64,000 nt of DNA from Paenibacillus silvestris (GTDB lineage: Bacteria > Bacillota > Bacilli > Paenibacillales > NBRC-103111). The notes beneath the pieces are model-generated. The model was not told where the DNA came from and made no database searches. It saw nothing but the letters and a program-made list of their open reading frames with translations. The stretch is from positions 868,352 through 932,351 of the forward strand of contig NZ_WTUZ01000010.1 of NCBI RefSeq assembly GCF_009882985.1, read 5' to 3'. Shown piece after piece: positions 8,652 through 18,056 of this stretch; within the stretch, counting starts at the first letter, position 1, and every line of letters begins with the position of its first letter. The translations under genes were made by a program, and so were the position numbers.

Positions 8652-8764
8652 TGTTAGCGTCCTCCTGTGTACCCTGCGCCCCACAACTCTTATTATGGGC
8701 TTGCAGGAGCAAAAGTTGAATCTAATTTACCGCGTTAAATGTTCAAAAAACAGTGAATACGAGG

Positions 8765-10318
8765 CTACAAGGTCAGCTTCTTGTACTCGGAAGGAGCGCA
8801 GCCAGCAATCTTCTTGAACACCTGCGAAAAGTACTGCGGGTTATCGCCGAAGCCTAATTGCTCAGCTAGCTCGAACATTTTGACATCATCATTCGATTTA
8901 ATAAGCTCCATGGCTTTGCGGATCCTCACTGTGACGACGTAGTTAGAGAAGCGCTCGCCCGTTTCTTTTTTGAACAATTTCCCCAAATAATCCGGGTTCA
9001 TATACAGCATTTTGTGCGCTACCCAGTTGAGCGACAGCTCGGCGTTCGAAAGCTCCGCATTCACAATATCGATCACTTTCTGAATGACCTGGGAATGCTT
9101 GTTTCTGTTCTGTTCGAAAATCACGTGTGTAATTTCAGAAGCAGTTTGCTTCAGCAGTTGGATGCTGGCCTGCAGGGTTTCCAGCTGTGAAATATGGCCA
9201 ATCAGCCCCATATATTGGTGCATTTGCGGTTCTGCACATAATCTTGTCATGGAAATAAAGCTTTGAATCACATACGATTTCGTCGTCTGAATATCTAATC
9301 GGGAGTTCACAAGAAGAACTTGAAACGCTTCAATACTCGCTTCAGCTTCTTCCCAATTTCCTGCGCGAATCGGAAATAGAATACGATCTTCATCGAAGAC
9401 AAACTGGGCTTTGCTCGGCTGCGCAGAACCCAGAATGTCGCGCATCGTGATGAGCCCGCCTTCCCCTAAATAGAACCGATGGCTTAAGCAATCAATCGCC
9501 TGCAAATAGAGCTTTCTGGCTTCCCCGATTTCCCCAGCTTCACTTAAAGCGGCGGTTGTATCTATTTTGTAATACAGCATAAAAATGCGCCGGATCTCTT
9601 CAATTTGCTCCTGCAGCCGCTTCATATCGTCCGTATCCTCGATCATCACCAATATTTGCTCCGCAATAGTCGAACTTAGGAGCGGTTCATCGAGAATATC
9701 TTCGGCAATATTTTTCACGGCAAATAAATGCTCATATTCGAACTTGTCCTCCAGCCGGAATAACAACAAACGAACTTTCCTTCCACTGACATGCAGTCCG
9801 AATAAATCCTGATAATATTCCCAATCTCGGCTGCCATACGATTTATTCGTCACGAATTCCTTCAAGAATTGCTCTTTGACATGCGGCAGCACCTTCTGTA
9901 AATTGGCTTTCATCGACTCGATGAAACCTTCCTTGCTCTCTTCCTGTTTGTACTCAGCAGCAAGTTCACTGAGCGCTTTCAAAATGCTGTTCTCGTTGCA
10001 CGGCTTCAACAAGTAATGCTTAACGCCATGCTGCATGGCAATTTGCGCATATTCGAATTCATCAAAACCGGAGAGCATTATAAAACGCGTATGGGGATGC
10101 GTTTCCTTGACTTTGGCGACTAGCTGCAAGCCGTCCATACCCGGCATCCGAATATCGCTGATGACGATATCGGGCTCGTGCTCACAGACAAAGGCATAGG
10201 CTTCTATCCCGTTGCGGGCAGTTCCTATTAGCTCGGTATCGACAGATTTCCAATCCACAATGGATGAAATCCCTTCCAGAATCATCCGTTCATCATCAAC
10301 CAGTAACACTTTGTACAT
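8765..10318 (-). CDS. yesN: YesN-type response regulator (receiver + AraC DNA-binding domain)
   Basis: The 517-residue protein has an N-terminal receiver domain with acidic Asp8/Asp9, phospho-acceptor Asp55 in VISDIRMPG and Lys105 in YLLKP. A poorly conserved middle region of about 280 residues follows. The C-terminus has two helix-turn-helix motifs (SLNWVAHKMLYMNPDYLGKLF and FELAEQLGFGDNPQYFSQVF). Such regulators activate the adjacent sugar transporter genes when the partner kinase senses the substrate. It lies six bases after the kinase gene and upstream of the yesO-like operon, its likely target. Confidence 0.92.
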   Translation of the reverse strand: MYKVLLVDDERMILEGISSIVDWKSVDTELIGTARNGIEAYAFVCEHEPDIVISDIRMPGMDGLQLVAKVKETHPHTRFIMLSGFDEFEYAQIAMQHGVKHYLLKPCNENSILKALSELAAEYKQEESKEGFIESMKANLQKVLPHVKEQFLKEFVTNKSYGSRDWEYYQDLFGLHVSGRKVRLLLFRLEDKFEYEHLFAVKNIAEDILDEPLLSSTIAEQILVMIEDTDDMKRLQEQIEEIRRIFMLYYKIDTTAALSEAGEIGEARKLYLQAIDCLSHRFYLGEGGLITMRDILGSAQPSKAQFVFDEDRILFPIRAGNWEEAEASIEAFQVLLVNSRLDIQTTKSYVIQSFISMTRLCAEPQMHQYMGLIGHISQLETLQASIQLLKQTASEITHVIFEQNRNKHSQVIQKVIDIVNAELSNAELSLNWVAHKMLYMNPDYLGKLFKKETGERFSNYVVTVRIRKAMELIKSNDDVKMFELAEQLGFGDNPQYFSQVFKKIAGCAPSEYKKLTL

Positions 10319-10324
10319 AGGTCG

Positions 10325-12094
10325 TTACCCTCTTTTCGTCATCGGTATCCGAATGGTAATACGTGCGCCGCCATCCGTACGATTTTCTACTTGAATGCCA
10401 AACTCTTCGCCAAACGATAGCTTAATCCGCTCGTCAATATTTTTCAGACCGATGCCTGTGCCTCTGGATTGGCGTTCGCCCGTCAGGATTTGTTCTAAGT
10501 AAGCCTCATCGATACCGGGGCCGTTATCTTCAACGAGCAGAAGAACAGAATCGCCTTCCTCCCGCCCCGTGATGTGGATGATACAGGGTTCGAGCATAAC
10601 TTCGACCGCATACTTAATTGCATTCTCCAGCAAAGGCTGCAGCGTCAATTTCGGAATGCAATAACCTCTCAAAGCGTCAGGAACGTCCAGTTGAAAGTCA
10701 AGCCGCTCCTCAAAGCGAACCTTTTGAATCGTGATATAATGCTGCACCAGCTTCAGCTCGTCTTCGATCGAGATCATATCCTGCTTTAAACTAATGGATG
10801 AACGAAGCAGGAAACCAAGCGATTCCACCATTTGCGAAACTTGCTTCTGCCCATTCATCTTAGAAATCCAGTTGATGGATTCCAACGTGTTATACAGAAA
10901 ATGCGGGTTGATTTGTGCCTGTAAGGATCGGAATTCGGTCTCTTTGATAATGATCTGCTTCGTATAGTTTTCTTTGATCAATTCCTGAATCCGCACAATC
11001 ATCATGCGGTACGTCCGCTGAAGCAGTCCAACTTCATCCATCTGCTGAGAAATCGGCGCAATCGGCGGAAGCTCGGAATTTTCCAAATCGCCGATTTGAA
11101 GCCCTCGCATATTGCTTATTAAGCCTTCGATCGGACGCGTGACGCTTCGCGCAACCGCCATACCGAATCCGACCAGCAGAAAAAAAGAAATAAGGAATGC
11201 GGCGATCATCCAATTTTTCATCAGCGTAAGGTTATAGAAAATCGTTTGGAACGGCAGCGTGTTGTAGTACGTCCAGCCCAAATAGTCGGAATGAATATGC
11301 GACACGAAATATTTCTCTCCATCCTGTTCGAGAATACGAAATCCCCTCAAGGAAGATCCTATTGGACTGTCTTCGCTTATCAATGATTTCATGCTCACAG
11401 ATCTCGGGTATACTAAAGTCCCCTTGGAGACAATTATGAGCTCGCCGTCTCGGGTCACAGCTTCTCTGGCATATTGATTCACCATCTTGTCCAAATTGAC
11501 ATGCAGCACCAGGCTGCCGAGCTTCTTGAGCTCCAAATTGTCGGAGGATCGGATTTGCCTCGTCGCAATGAGGCTGTAATCCTGCGCATCCGGATTCACC
11601 CAACCCAAGCTGCCCGCTCCGCGATCCGATGTTTCTTGGATCAGCTCTTTCCGCTCCGGAGAAAGCGTTGTCAAATTTCCACTGGAGTAGCTGTTTCCAT
11701 TCACATCGGTAATATCAGCCGCTGAAATATACGTCTCTGAGTTGATATACTGCACTAACCGGTCTACGAGCTTGGCGCGGGATTGAATGCGGATATAATC
11801 CGATTCATTCGAATTCATCACAATCAGATGCTGCTGAATCTGCTCATCCGACATGATGCTGAACGTCAGCCGCTCCACTTTATTCAGTTCATTCTCAATC
11901 AACGTAGAGGAAAGATTCAGAACTTGTGACGATTTCTCGTAAATTTGCTGATCATACATCGAAAAGCCGATCTGTAAGCCTACGAGTGAAATGCTTGAGC
12001 TAACAGCCATCGTAATGGTAATAAGCAGAAACAGCTTCGCTTTGATCCGCATATTGCGGATTTCATCGAACCAGAGGCGGAAGCCCGTCTTCAT
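10325..12094 (-). CDS. yesM: YesM-type membrane sensor histidine kinase
   Basis: The 589-residue kinase has a first membrane span at about 18-41, an extracellular sensor region (to about 293), a second span at 295-316, a HAMP segment and a His_kinase domain. The phosphorylated His398 lies in LQAQINPHFLYNTLESINW. A GHKL ATPase domain follows (LLVEDNGPGIDEAYL, RGTGIGLKNIDERI). It should sense an extracellular sugar signal and phosphorylate the downstream regulator. GTGGTGA precedes the ATG. A terminator separates it from the GH42 gene, so the pair probably has its own promoter at about 12100-12175. Confidence 0.92.
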   Translation of the reverse strand: MKTGFRLWFDEIRNMRIKAKLFLLITITMAVSSSISLVGLQIGFSMYDQQIYEKSSQVLNLSSTLIENELNKVERLTFSIMSDEQIQQHLIVMNSNESDYIRIQSRAKLVDRLVQYINSETYISAADITDVNGNSYSSGNLTTLSPERKELIQETSDRGAGSLGWVNPDAQDYSLIATRQIRSSDNLELKKLGSLVLHVNLDKMVNQYAREAVTRDGELIIVSKGTLVYPRSVSMKSLISEDSPIGSSLRGFRILEQDGEKYFVSHIHSDYLGWTYYNTLPFQTIFYNLTLMKNWMIAAFLISFFLLVGFGMAVARSVTRPIEGLISNMRGLQIGDLENSELPPIAPISQQMDEVGLLQRTYRMMIVRIQELIKENYTKQIIIKETEFRSLQAQINPHFLYNTLESINWISKMNGQKQVSQMVESLGFLLRSSISLKQDMISIEDELKLVQHYITIQKVRFEERLDFQLDVPDALRGYCIPKLTLQPLLENAIKYAVEVMLEPCIIHITGREEGDSVLLLVEDNGPGIDEAYLEQILTGERQSRGTGIGLKNIDERIKLSFGEEFGIQVENRTDGGARITIRIPMTKRG

Positions 12095-12177
12095 GTAAGG
12101 TCACCACTTTTCTTCCTATGTAAGGTCTTGTTGCACTGATTCTTCGCGGTTGATGGTGTCATTCCCTTTAACTCTAT

Positions 12178-12210
12178 AAAAAAAGAGTGCTGGGATTAAT
12201 TCCCAACACC
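12178..12210 (-). terminator. Terminator of the GH42 gene
   Basis: On the minus strand GTGTTGGGA, an ATTA loop and TCCCAGCAC are followed by TCTTTTTTT. The stem has one G-T pair. It follows the GH42 stop by about 12 bases. Confidence 0.85.
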
Positions 12211-12221
12211 CAATTAATTGT

Positions 12222-14315
12222 CTACACCTTGCTTCGTTTCAGAACTCTCACCCCGTATGGCTGAAGCACTAGGCTTGAGCTGACGGCGCCAGAACCAGCT
12301 GTGCCATCAACAGCAAGCATATCCGAATAGGTACGTTCATCGAGCATAATCACCTGATCTTGGTCACTGAAATTCATCAAGAAAATGAATTCACTATCGC
12401 CATCTGTTCGAATTTGCGCTGTAACCTCGTGAGGCAGATCCGTTCGTAAAGCTGGCTCGATATTCGCCTCTTTTATAAGCTGCTTATAGAAGCTGCTCTG
12501 GAACGATTGCTCTGCGCGAGCTGCGATATAGTACGCTTTTCCTTGCCCAAATTGATTAACCGTCAGGGCTGGCCTGCCCGCATAGAAGTCATCCCCATAG
12601 ACTGCAAGGGCCTCTGCCCCTTCCAAGTGGATCAGCTCGCACAGCTCTCGTACTTTAAAGGACCCTGTGAGTTCTAGCGAGTTCCCTTCCGAGCAGATGA
12701 TTTGATTTTCATCATGATCATAAAGCCCATCAATCTCTTCTGACCAAATGCCGAGCGTTTGACGAAGCGGCCCTGGGAACCCGCCAAGGAAGCACAAATC
12801 GTTCTCGTCTACGATCCCTGACCAGTATGTAGCTACGAAAGTACCGCCGCCAGCAACGAATTGCTCAATCCGCTCTCCGACGCCCGGGCGAACCATATAA
12901 AGCATTGGAGCAACAACGAGCTTGTATTTGCTAAAATCGCCAGTCATATCAATGACATCAACAGGAACTCCCTGATCCCAGAAAGCTTGATAATGACTTA
13001 GTACCGTCTGCTCATAGTTGATTCCCATGTTGCGCGGACCTTGTGAATCTTTAACGGCCCAACGATTCTCCCAATCGAAAATAATCGCGGTTTCCGCTGG
13101 AACTGTCGTCCCTAGGACTTCCGTCAACTTCTCAAGGTGGCCGCCAAGCTCTGCAACATCGCGAAATACGCGAGTGTGCTCGTGCCCGACATGATCAACA
13201 ACAGCGCCATGAAGCTTCTCGCTGGCGCCTCTGCTTTTACGCCACTGGAAATATTGAACCGAATCAGAGCCGTGAGCGACAGCCTGCAAAGAGGATAGCA
13301 GATGCATGCCCGGTCTCTTCAATTTGGAAACAGGCTGCCAATTCGTTAAGCTCGGCGTGCTTTCCATCAGCAGAAACGGTTGTCCGCCTCGCAAGGAACG
13401 GAACATGTCATGATTGAGCGAGAACCAGGCTGCCAGGCTGCTTTGATCCTTCGCATGATGCCAAGTCGGATATGCATCCCATGAGATCACATCCAGCACA
13501 TCCGTGAATTTCCAGTAGTTCAATCCTTCGTAAGCGTCCATGAGATTGGCTGTAACTGGAAGCTCTGGGTTGATAGCTTTCAGTGGTGCGATTTCATGAC
13601 GGCAGAAATCAACGGTCTGGTCTGTCACGAAGCGCTTCCAATCCAGATTCATGCCATGCACAAGCTTCTCGCCGTGTGGTGCCGGAGATTCGATCTGCGA
13701 CCAGCTTGTATAGGTATGGCTCCAGAAGCTTGTCCACCATGCCATGTTCAGCGCATCAAGCGTTCCATACTTGCTTTGCAGCCACCCGCGAAATGCGTCC
13801 TGGCAATAGTCGCAATGGCAATCATCGCTATATTCATTGGAGATATGCCAACCTACAACAGCTGGATGCTGCGAGTACCGTTCAGCTAATTTCTGATTCA
13901 TCAGCGCTACTTTGTCACGATACACGGGAGATGTATAACAATGATTATGGCGCGCACCGAAGAGATTGCGCACGCGATTAGCGCCAACACGCAGTACTTC
14001 CGGGTATTTCTCCGCCATCCATGCCGGTCTTGCCCCGCTTGGCGTTGCCAGCCAGGCGTAGATGCCGTTCTCGGCAAAGGCATTCAGCACACGGTCCAAC
14101 CATTCGAAGGTAAACACGCCTTCTTCCGGTTCAAGAGCGGACCAGCCAAAAATGCCGATAGCCATTACATTACATTTGGCAAGTTTCATTAAACGAATAT
14201 CTTCTTCAAGCACCTTAGGATCATGCTGCCATTGATCTGGATTGTAATCGGCGCCATGCATGAATACAGGCAGCTTCGGACTAACCGGCGGATATTTGTG
14301 TGACAAGCTGTTCAC
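12222..14315 (-). CDS. yesZ: Beta-galactosidase, GH42 (YesZ-like)
   Basis: The 697-residue enzyme has the GH42 TIM barrel with acid/base Glu161 in WHISNEYSDD and nucleophile Glu318 in FLLMESTPS. It also has the zinc-binding cysteines Cys126, Cys166, Cys168 and Cys171 (CHCDYC). A trimerisation domain and a small C-terminal beta domain follow. It hydrolyses beta-linked galactose, probably from galactan side chains of rhamnogalacturonan I. There is no signal peptide, so it is intracellular. It follows the second ABC importer with a hairpin between, as the last gene of that operon. The best start is ATG at 14315, although its ribosome-binding site (GAGGTG) is modest. Confidence 0.93.
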   Translation of the reverse strand: MNSLSHKYPPVSPKLPVFMHGADYNPDQWQHDPKVLEEDIRLMKLAKCNVMAIGIFGWSALEPEEGVFTFEWLDRVLNAFAENGIYAWLATPSGARPAWMAEKYPEVLRVGANRVRNLFGARHNHCYTSPVYRDKVALMNQKLAERYSQHPAVVGWHISNEYSDDCHCDYCQDAFRGWLQSKYGTLDALNMAWWTSFWSHTYTSWSQIESPAPHGEKLVHGMNLDWKRFVTDQTVDFCRHEIAPLKAINPELPVTANLMDAYEGLNYWKFTDVLDVISWDAYPTWHHAKDQSSLAAWFSLNHDMFRSLRGGQPFLLMESTPSLTNWQPVSKLKRPGMHLLSSLQAVAHGSDSVQYFQWRKSRGASEKLHGAVVDHVGHEHTRVFRDVAELGGHLEKLTEVLGTTVPAETAIIFDWENRWAVKDSQGPRNMGINYEQTVLSHYQAFWDQGVPVDVIDMTGDFSKYKLVVAPMLYMVRPGVGERIEQFVAGGGTFVATYWSGIVDENDLCFLGGFPGPLRQTLGIWSEEIDGLYDHDENQIICSEGNSLELTGSFKVRELCELIHLEGAEALAVYGDDFYAGRPALTVNQFGQGKAYYIAARAEQSFQSSFYKQLIKEANIEPALRTDLPHEVTAQIRTDGDSEFIFLMNFSDQDQVIMLDERTYSDMLAVDGTAGSGAVSSSLVLQPYGVRVLKRSKV

Positions 14316-14354
14316 CTCTTGGATATTTTTGGATTTCGACCTGTAAAAGCCAAT

Positions 14355-14382
14355 TTCCGCCTCCTGATGCCAGGAAGCGGAA
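14355..14382 (-). other. Intercistronic hairpin between binding-protein and GH42 genes
   Basis: TTCCGCTTCCTG, a short loop and CAGGAGGCGGAA form an 11-12 bp stem on the minus strand without a T-run. It probably stabilises the binding-protein message or reduces, without stopping, transcription into the GH42 gene. Confidence 0.45.
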
Positions 14383-14393
14383 CAATCATTGAC

Positions 14394-15950
14394 TTATTTT
14401 TTTCCAATCAAAGGATTGGCTTGGTTCTGCATTTCTGCCACGATCTTATCAATGCCAGCCTGCTTCAGCTTATCATTGAATATTTTCAAGCCATGTGCTG
14501 CATCATTCGGATCAACTAAACCATAGAACAACGGCTTACCATAAGTATCCATCACATTGCTTACTGCTGCAACCTCATTTTTCACCTTGCTATCATCAAA
14601 GGTAAACGTTTCTAACGGATGATTCACCGTTACCGTTTTCTTCCAGTTTTCAGTGAATTTCTGCGTTTCAGCGGCAACTGTGGAATCTAGGCGCTCATGC
14701 AAGGAGTTCCAACCCCATGGATCCGTACCGGACGGCGGGAAATCAGCAGAAGCTGGCAGCGGTTTGAATTGATCGTTACCCACTGGCTCATAGTGCTTGC
14801 CTTTGATGCCATAGTTCGTAAGGTCATGAATTTCAGGATCATAACGAAGCAAATCAATCGCCATTAAACCACGTTCGTAATTCTTGGAACCAGCGTGAAT
14901 AGACATTCCGTTATTGATAAATGGATTAGATAGACGCTTTTTGTCTGCACTCAAATCATATAATTCTACTTTCCAGTCTGGATGCGTGGTTTGCATTTCA
15001 GATTTGGTACGCAGCAATGTTCCTAAGTTCCACTCAACGGAAGCTAATTTACCGTCTTTGAATGCTTGGGTTTTATCCACTTTGTTGGCAATGGCGTCTC
15101 TGGACCAGGCACCTGCTTTTTGTGTTTCATTCATTTTCTTAGCAAACTCAGCAAATTCCGGTGTGTCAACATAATTGAATAATTTACTGGATGGATCCGT
15201 CACTTTATACGTGACTGGCAGCTGCGGCACGACGAAGTTCCACTCATTTGGTTGAATCAATTCTACGGCATTGAATTCACTGACGCCAATACTTGGTTTG
15301 AAATCTTTTTCTTTCTCAGCAATCGTTTTCATGTAAGTTACGTAGTCATCGTACGTTTTTAGCTCAGGCAGATTGTATTTCTGGCGCAAATCTCCGCGAA
15401 TGCCAACGATATGATAGCTGTATTCGAAATTATTTTGCGGAACCATATAAATTTTACCGTTGATTTTCGCCTGCTCCCACGCTACTTTGGGCTCTTCGGC
15501 CCACGTTTTCGGAGCGAATTTCTTAATCATATCTTCCGTTAATTCCATGAAGCCATTTTTGGTAGCCTGCTGCGCATAGTAGGACCAAGTGGCTGAGAAC
15601 ACGAGATCGAAGTCTTCATTCGCTGCAAACATGAGCGGATATTTCTGCTGATACTCGCCCCAGTCGAGGAAGCTCACATCCAGGGTGGCATTAATTTTCT
15701 GCTTCATCAATTTATTGACTTCACCATAAACCTCATCGAACGCTTTGGGTTTAGAGCCGAGTAAAACCATTTTAAGCTTAACTTCCTTGCTCGTATCCAG
15801 TCCGTTAGAAGTTGCGGAAGCGCTTGCTTGAGGTGCCGCAGAAGCAGCCGGTGTCGGTGCTGTCTCCTTGGTGCTGCATGCCGTAAGCACGGTCCCCATC
15901 ACGAAAAGCGATGCCAAACCGAGCTTAGCAAATTTCTTGGATTTTACCAT
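14394..15950 (-). CDS. ytcQ: LplA/YtcQ-like substrate-binding lipoprotein
   Basis: The 518-residue protein has a lipoprotein signal with lipobox VLTAC (Cys25). A low-complexity Ala/Ser/Pro linker leads to a long solute-binding domain (LKMVLLGSKPKAFDEVYGEV) of the LplA/YtcQ class. It is larger than the family 1 protein at 7332 and probably binds longer oligosaccharides. Its partners are the LplB- and LplC-type permeases immediately upstream. GGGGAGAA precedes the ATG. In B. subtilis the YtcQ-YteP-YtcP system sits beside yteR and serves rhamnogalacturonan, so the same role is inferred. Confidence 0.88.
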   Translation of the reverse strand: MVKSKKFAKLGLASLFVMGTVLTACSTKETAPTPAASAAPQASASATSNGLDTSKEVKLKMVLLGSKPKAFDEVYGEVNKLMKQKINATLDVSFLDWGEYQQKYPLMFAANEDFDLVFSATWSYYAQQATKNGFMELTEDMIKKFAPKTWAEEPKVAWEQAKINGKIYMVPQNNFEYSYHIVGIRGDLRQKYNLPELKTYDDYVTYMKTIAEKEKDFKPSIGVSEFNAVELIQPNEWNFVVPQLPVTYKVTDPSSKLFNYVDTPEFAEFAKKMNETQKAGAWSRDAIANKVDKTQAFKDGKLASVEWNLGTLLRTKSEMQTTHPDWKVELYDLSADKKRLSNPFINNGMSIHAGSKNYERGLMAIDLLRYDPEIHDLTNYGIKGKHYEPVGNDQFKPLPASADFPPSGTDPWGWNSLHERLDSTVAAETQKFTENWKKTVTVNHPLETFTFDDSKVKNEVAAVSNVMDTYGKPLFYGLVDPNDAAHGLKIFNDKLKQAGIDKIVAEMQNQANPLIGKK

Positions 15951-15989
15951 TTTATTCTCCCCTTATGAACAAATGAATACCTATATGAT

Positions 15990-16014
15990 AACCGGGAATT
16001 GACTTCCCGGGGTT
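15990..16014 (-). other. Hairpin at the permease/binding-protein junction
   Basis: AACCCCGGGAA and TTCCCGGTT on the minus strand form a GC-rich stem with no T-run. It overlaps the permease stop codon. It may tune the ratio of permease to binding-protein message. Confidence 0.4.
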
Positions 16015-16912
16015 ACCCTTTTACAGCACCAACAGTTAAGCCCTGCACAAAATAGCGTTGGACAAACGGATACAAGAAAATAATAGGTCCCGTTACAAGA
16101 ATGGCAAGCGCCATTTTCAGGCTTTCCCCAGGTAATTCGGTCACTTGCATACCAGTAATGGCCATCACCTTACGGATTCCTTCGAGATTGCCAAGCATTT
16201 TGTAGAGCAAATATTGCAGGGTGTACAGCTTCTCATTTTGGACAAACAGCAGCGAGTTAAACCAATCATTCCAATAATTCAGCGCCGTAAACAGACCGAT
16301 GGTGGCTAGTCCCGGCTTCGCGAGCGGCAAAATCAATCGAAGGAAGATCGTAAAATCCCCTGCGCCATCGATTTTCGCTGACTCGGTAATTGCATCAGGG
16401 ATGCTGCGTAAAAAAGTGCGTAAGATGATAATGTAGAACACGTTCAATAGCGGTGGCAAGAGCAAAGACCAGAACGTATTCTTCATGTGCAAATAGTTAA
16501 CCATTAAGATGTACCATGGAACAAGACCGCCATTAAACAACGTGGTAAAGTAGAAAAAGAAAGAAAATCCACCACGCCATTCAAAATCTTGACGCTGCAG
16601 CACATAGGCAGCCATAGCGGAGATAAACAACCCTATAATCGTACCTGTAACCGTTAGAGCGATTGTCAATAAATAGGATTTAACAAACTGCTCAGGATGC
16701 TTCAGTGCGAAGGTATAGGCGTCCCAAGAAAATTCTTTCGGCCATAAGCGAAAGCCATCGCTTGTAATGGAGGATTCGCTTGTCAGCGATCCGCTGATAA
16801 TGAGTAGAAATGGGATTAGGCAAGCTAAGCAAATCAAGCTGATAAACACATAGCCCACTACATCCAACGTCCGCTGGTCGATGCGGCTTTTTTTGACACT
16901 CGTCGTATTCAT
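16013..16912 (-). CDS. ytcP: LplC/YtcP-type ABC transporter permease
   Basis: This 299-residue membrane protein has about six spans and the EAA loop IPDAITESAKIDGAGDFTIFL. It ends TVGAVKG as usual for the LplC/YtcP class. The ATG at 16912 was chosen because GGGGTGA lies just upstream; a TTG in frame at 16927 is less likely. It pairs with the permease at 16940-17857 and the lipoprotein at 14394. No ATPase gene is present. Confidence 0.9.
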   Translation of the reverse strand: MNTTSVKKSRIDQRTLDVVGYVFISLICLACLIPFLLIISGSLTSESSITSDGFRLWPKEFSWDAYTFALKHPEQFVKSYLLTIALTVTGTIIGLFISAMAAYVLQRQDFEWRGGFSFFFYFTTLFNGGLVPWYILMVNYLHMKNTFWSLLLPPLLNVFYIIILRTFLRSIPDAITESAKIDGAGDFTIFLRLILPLAKPGLATIGLFTALNYWNDWFNSLLFVQNEKLYTLQYLLYKMLGNLEGIRKVMAITGMQVTELPGESLKMALAILVTGPIIFLYPFVQRYFVQGLTVGAVKG

Positions 16913-16939
16913 AGGTTCACCCCGCAAAATGCTGTAAGT

Positions 16940-17857
16940 TTAGAAAAGCGCGTTATCTTTATCTGATTTACGCACGAGGAAATTCGTGAGCATAATGGTC
17001 ACAAAGCAAAGAATCGATTGATAGAATCCAATAGCGGATGACATCCCGATTTCATTGTTTACCAGCAAAGAACGATAGACATACGTATCAATAACATCCG
17101 TTGTTTGATAGAGCAGCCCATTATTGCCTACTAGCTGATAAAAGAGGCCGAAGTCTCCACGGAAAATCCCGCCAATGGCCAGCAAGACAAGAATCGTAAT
17201 TGTTGGACGCAGCGATGGCAGCGTTATGAACCGTATTCGTTGGAAGACATTCGCGCCATCAATTTCAGCAGCCTCATAGGTCTCGCGATCAATACTCAAT
17301 ATAGAGGCCATATAGAAGAGAGCGCCGTAACCAATTGTTTTCCAAGCTGAGAAAAACACGAGAATATAGGTCCAATATTCCGGAGTTGTGTAGATATCGA
17401 TTTCAGGAATATGCAGCATGCGCAGCAGCGTATTGACGGTACCATGCTCGTAATTAAACAAGTTATACGCAACAGCTCCTACTACCACCCACGATAGGAA
17501 ATACGGCAGAAACATCAAGGTTTGCGCGGTTTTACGAAACAGCTTGGAGCCGATTTCGGCCATGAAAATAGCAGCAGCAATCTGCAGGACATTATTGATT
17601 AGAATAAATGCAGCGTTGTAAAGCATCGTATTGCGTGTGACTCTGAAGGCGTCTCCCGTCATAAAAAAGAATTTGAAATTTTCAAATCCGACCCATGGCG
17701 AGCCTAGTATGCCTAGATCATACCGATATTGCTTGAAGGCAAGAACGATCCCAGCCATCGGTACATAGCTAAAAAGCAAGAAGTACAAGACTGCAGGCGC
17801 AATCATGAACAAGAGTGTTTTTTTGGACTTCATTCGATACAGGAGCCCTGTTCTCAT
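16940..17857 (-). CDS. yteP: LplB/YteP-type ABC transporter permease
   Basis: The 305-residue protein begins with a basic cap, a first span (LLFMIAPAVLYFLLFSYVPM) and the AFKQYRYD segment typical of LplB/YteP permeases. The EAA loop reads DRETYEAAEIDGANVFQRI. The ATG at 17857 follows GGGGGAA by seven bases; another ATG 18 bases upstream lacks a site. It is the first gene of the minus-strand operon, divergent from the yesNM-like pair at 18057-21409, which is the probable regulator. The 199 bases between them must hold both promoters. Confidence 0.9.
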   Translation of the reverse strand: MRTGLLYRMKSKKTLLFMIAPAVLYFLLFSYVPMAGIVLAFKQYRYDLGILGSPWVGFENFKFFFMTGDAFRVTRNTMLYNAAFILINNVLQIAAAIFMAEIGSKLFRKTAQTLMFLPYFLSWVVVGAVAYNLFNYEHGTVNTLLRMLHIPEIDIYTTPEYWTYILVFFSAWKTIGYGALFYMASILSIDRETYEAAEIDGANVFQRIRFITLPSLRPTITILVLLAIGGIFRGDFGLFYQLVGNNGLLYQTTDVIDTYVYRSLLVNNEIGMSSAIGFYQSILCFVTIMLTNFLVRKSDKDNALF

Positions 17858-18056
17858 CTCTCTACATTCCCCCATTCGATTCTGGTTGTGTGTCGGTTAT
17901 TGGTTAACTCTCCTGTATCTAAATTATCAGGTTCGATAAGACGTGATAACCCGACAAAATATCGATTCCCTGTAAGTTTTGCAGATCCCCTCCTCAGGTA
18001 GTAGTATTGCCGTCCAAATTGCGATAATCTATAGCTACATAAAAGGGGGCCCTACA

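Noticed and set aside
8685..8764. A cre site in the ATTTAACGCGGTAAAT palindrome upstream of the yesO-like gene
   Set aside because: The core lacks the required spacing of the CcpA consensus. The palindrome may be an operator of another regulator, but nothing supports a specific one.
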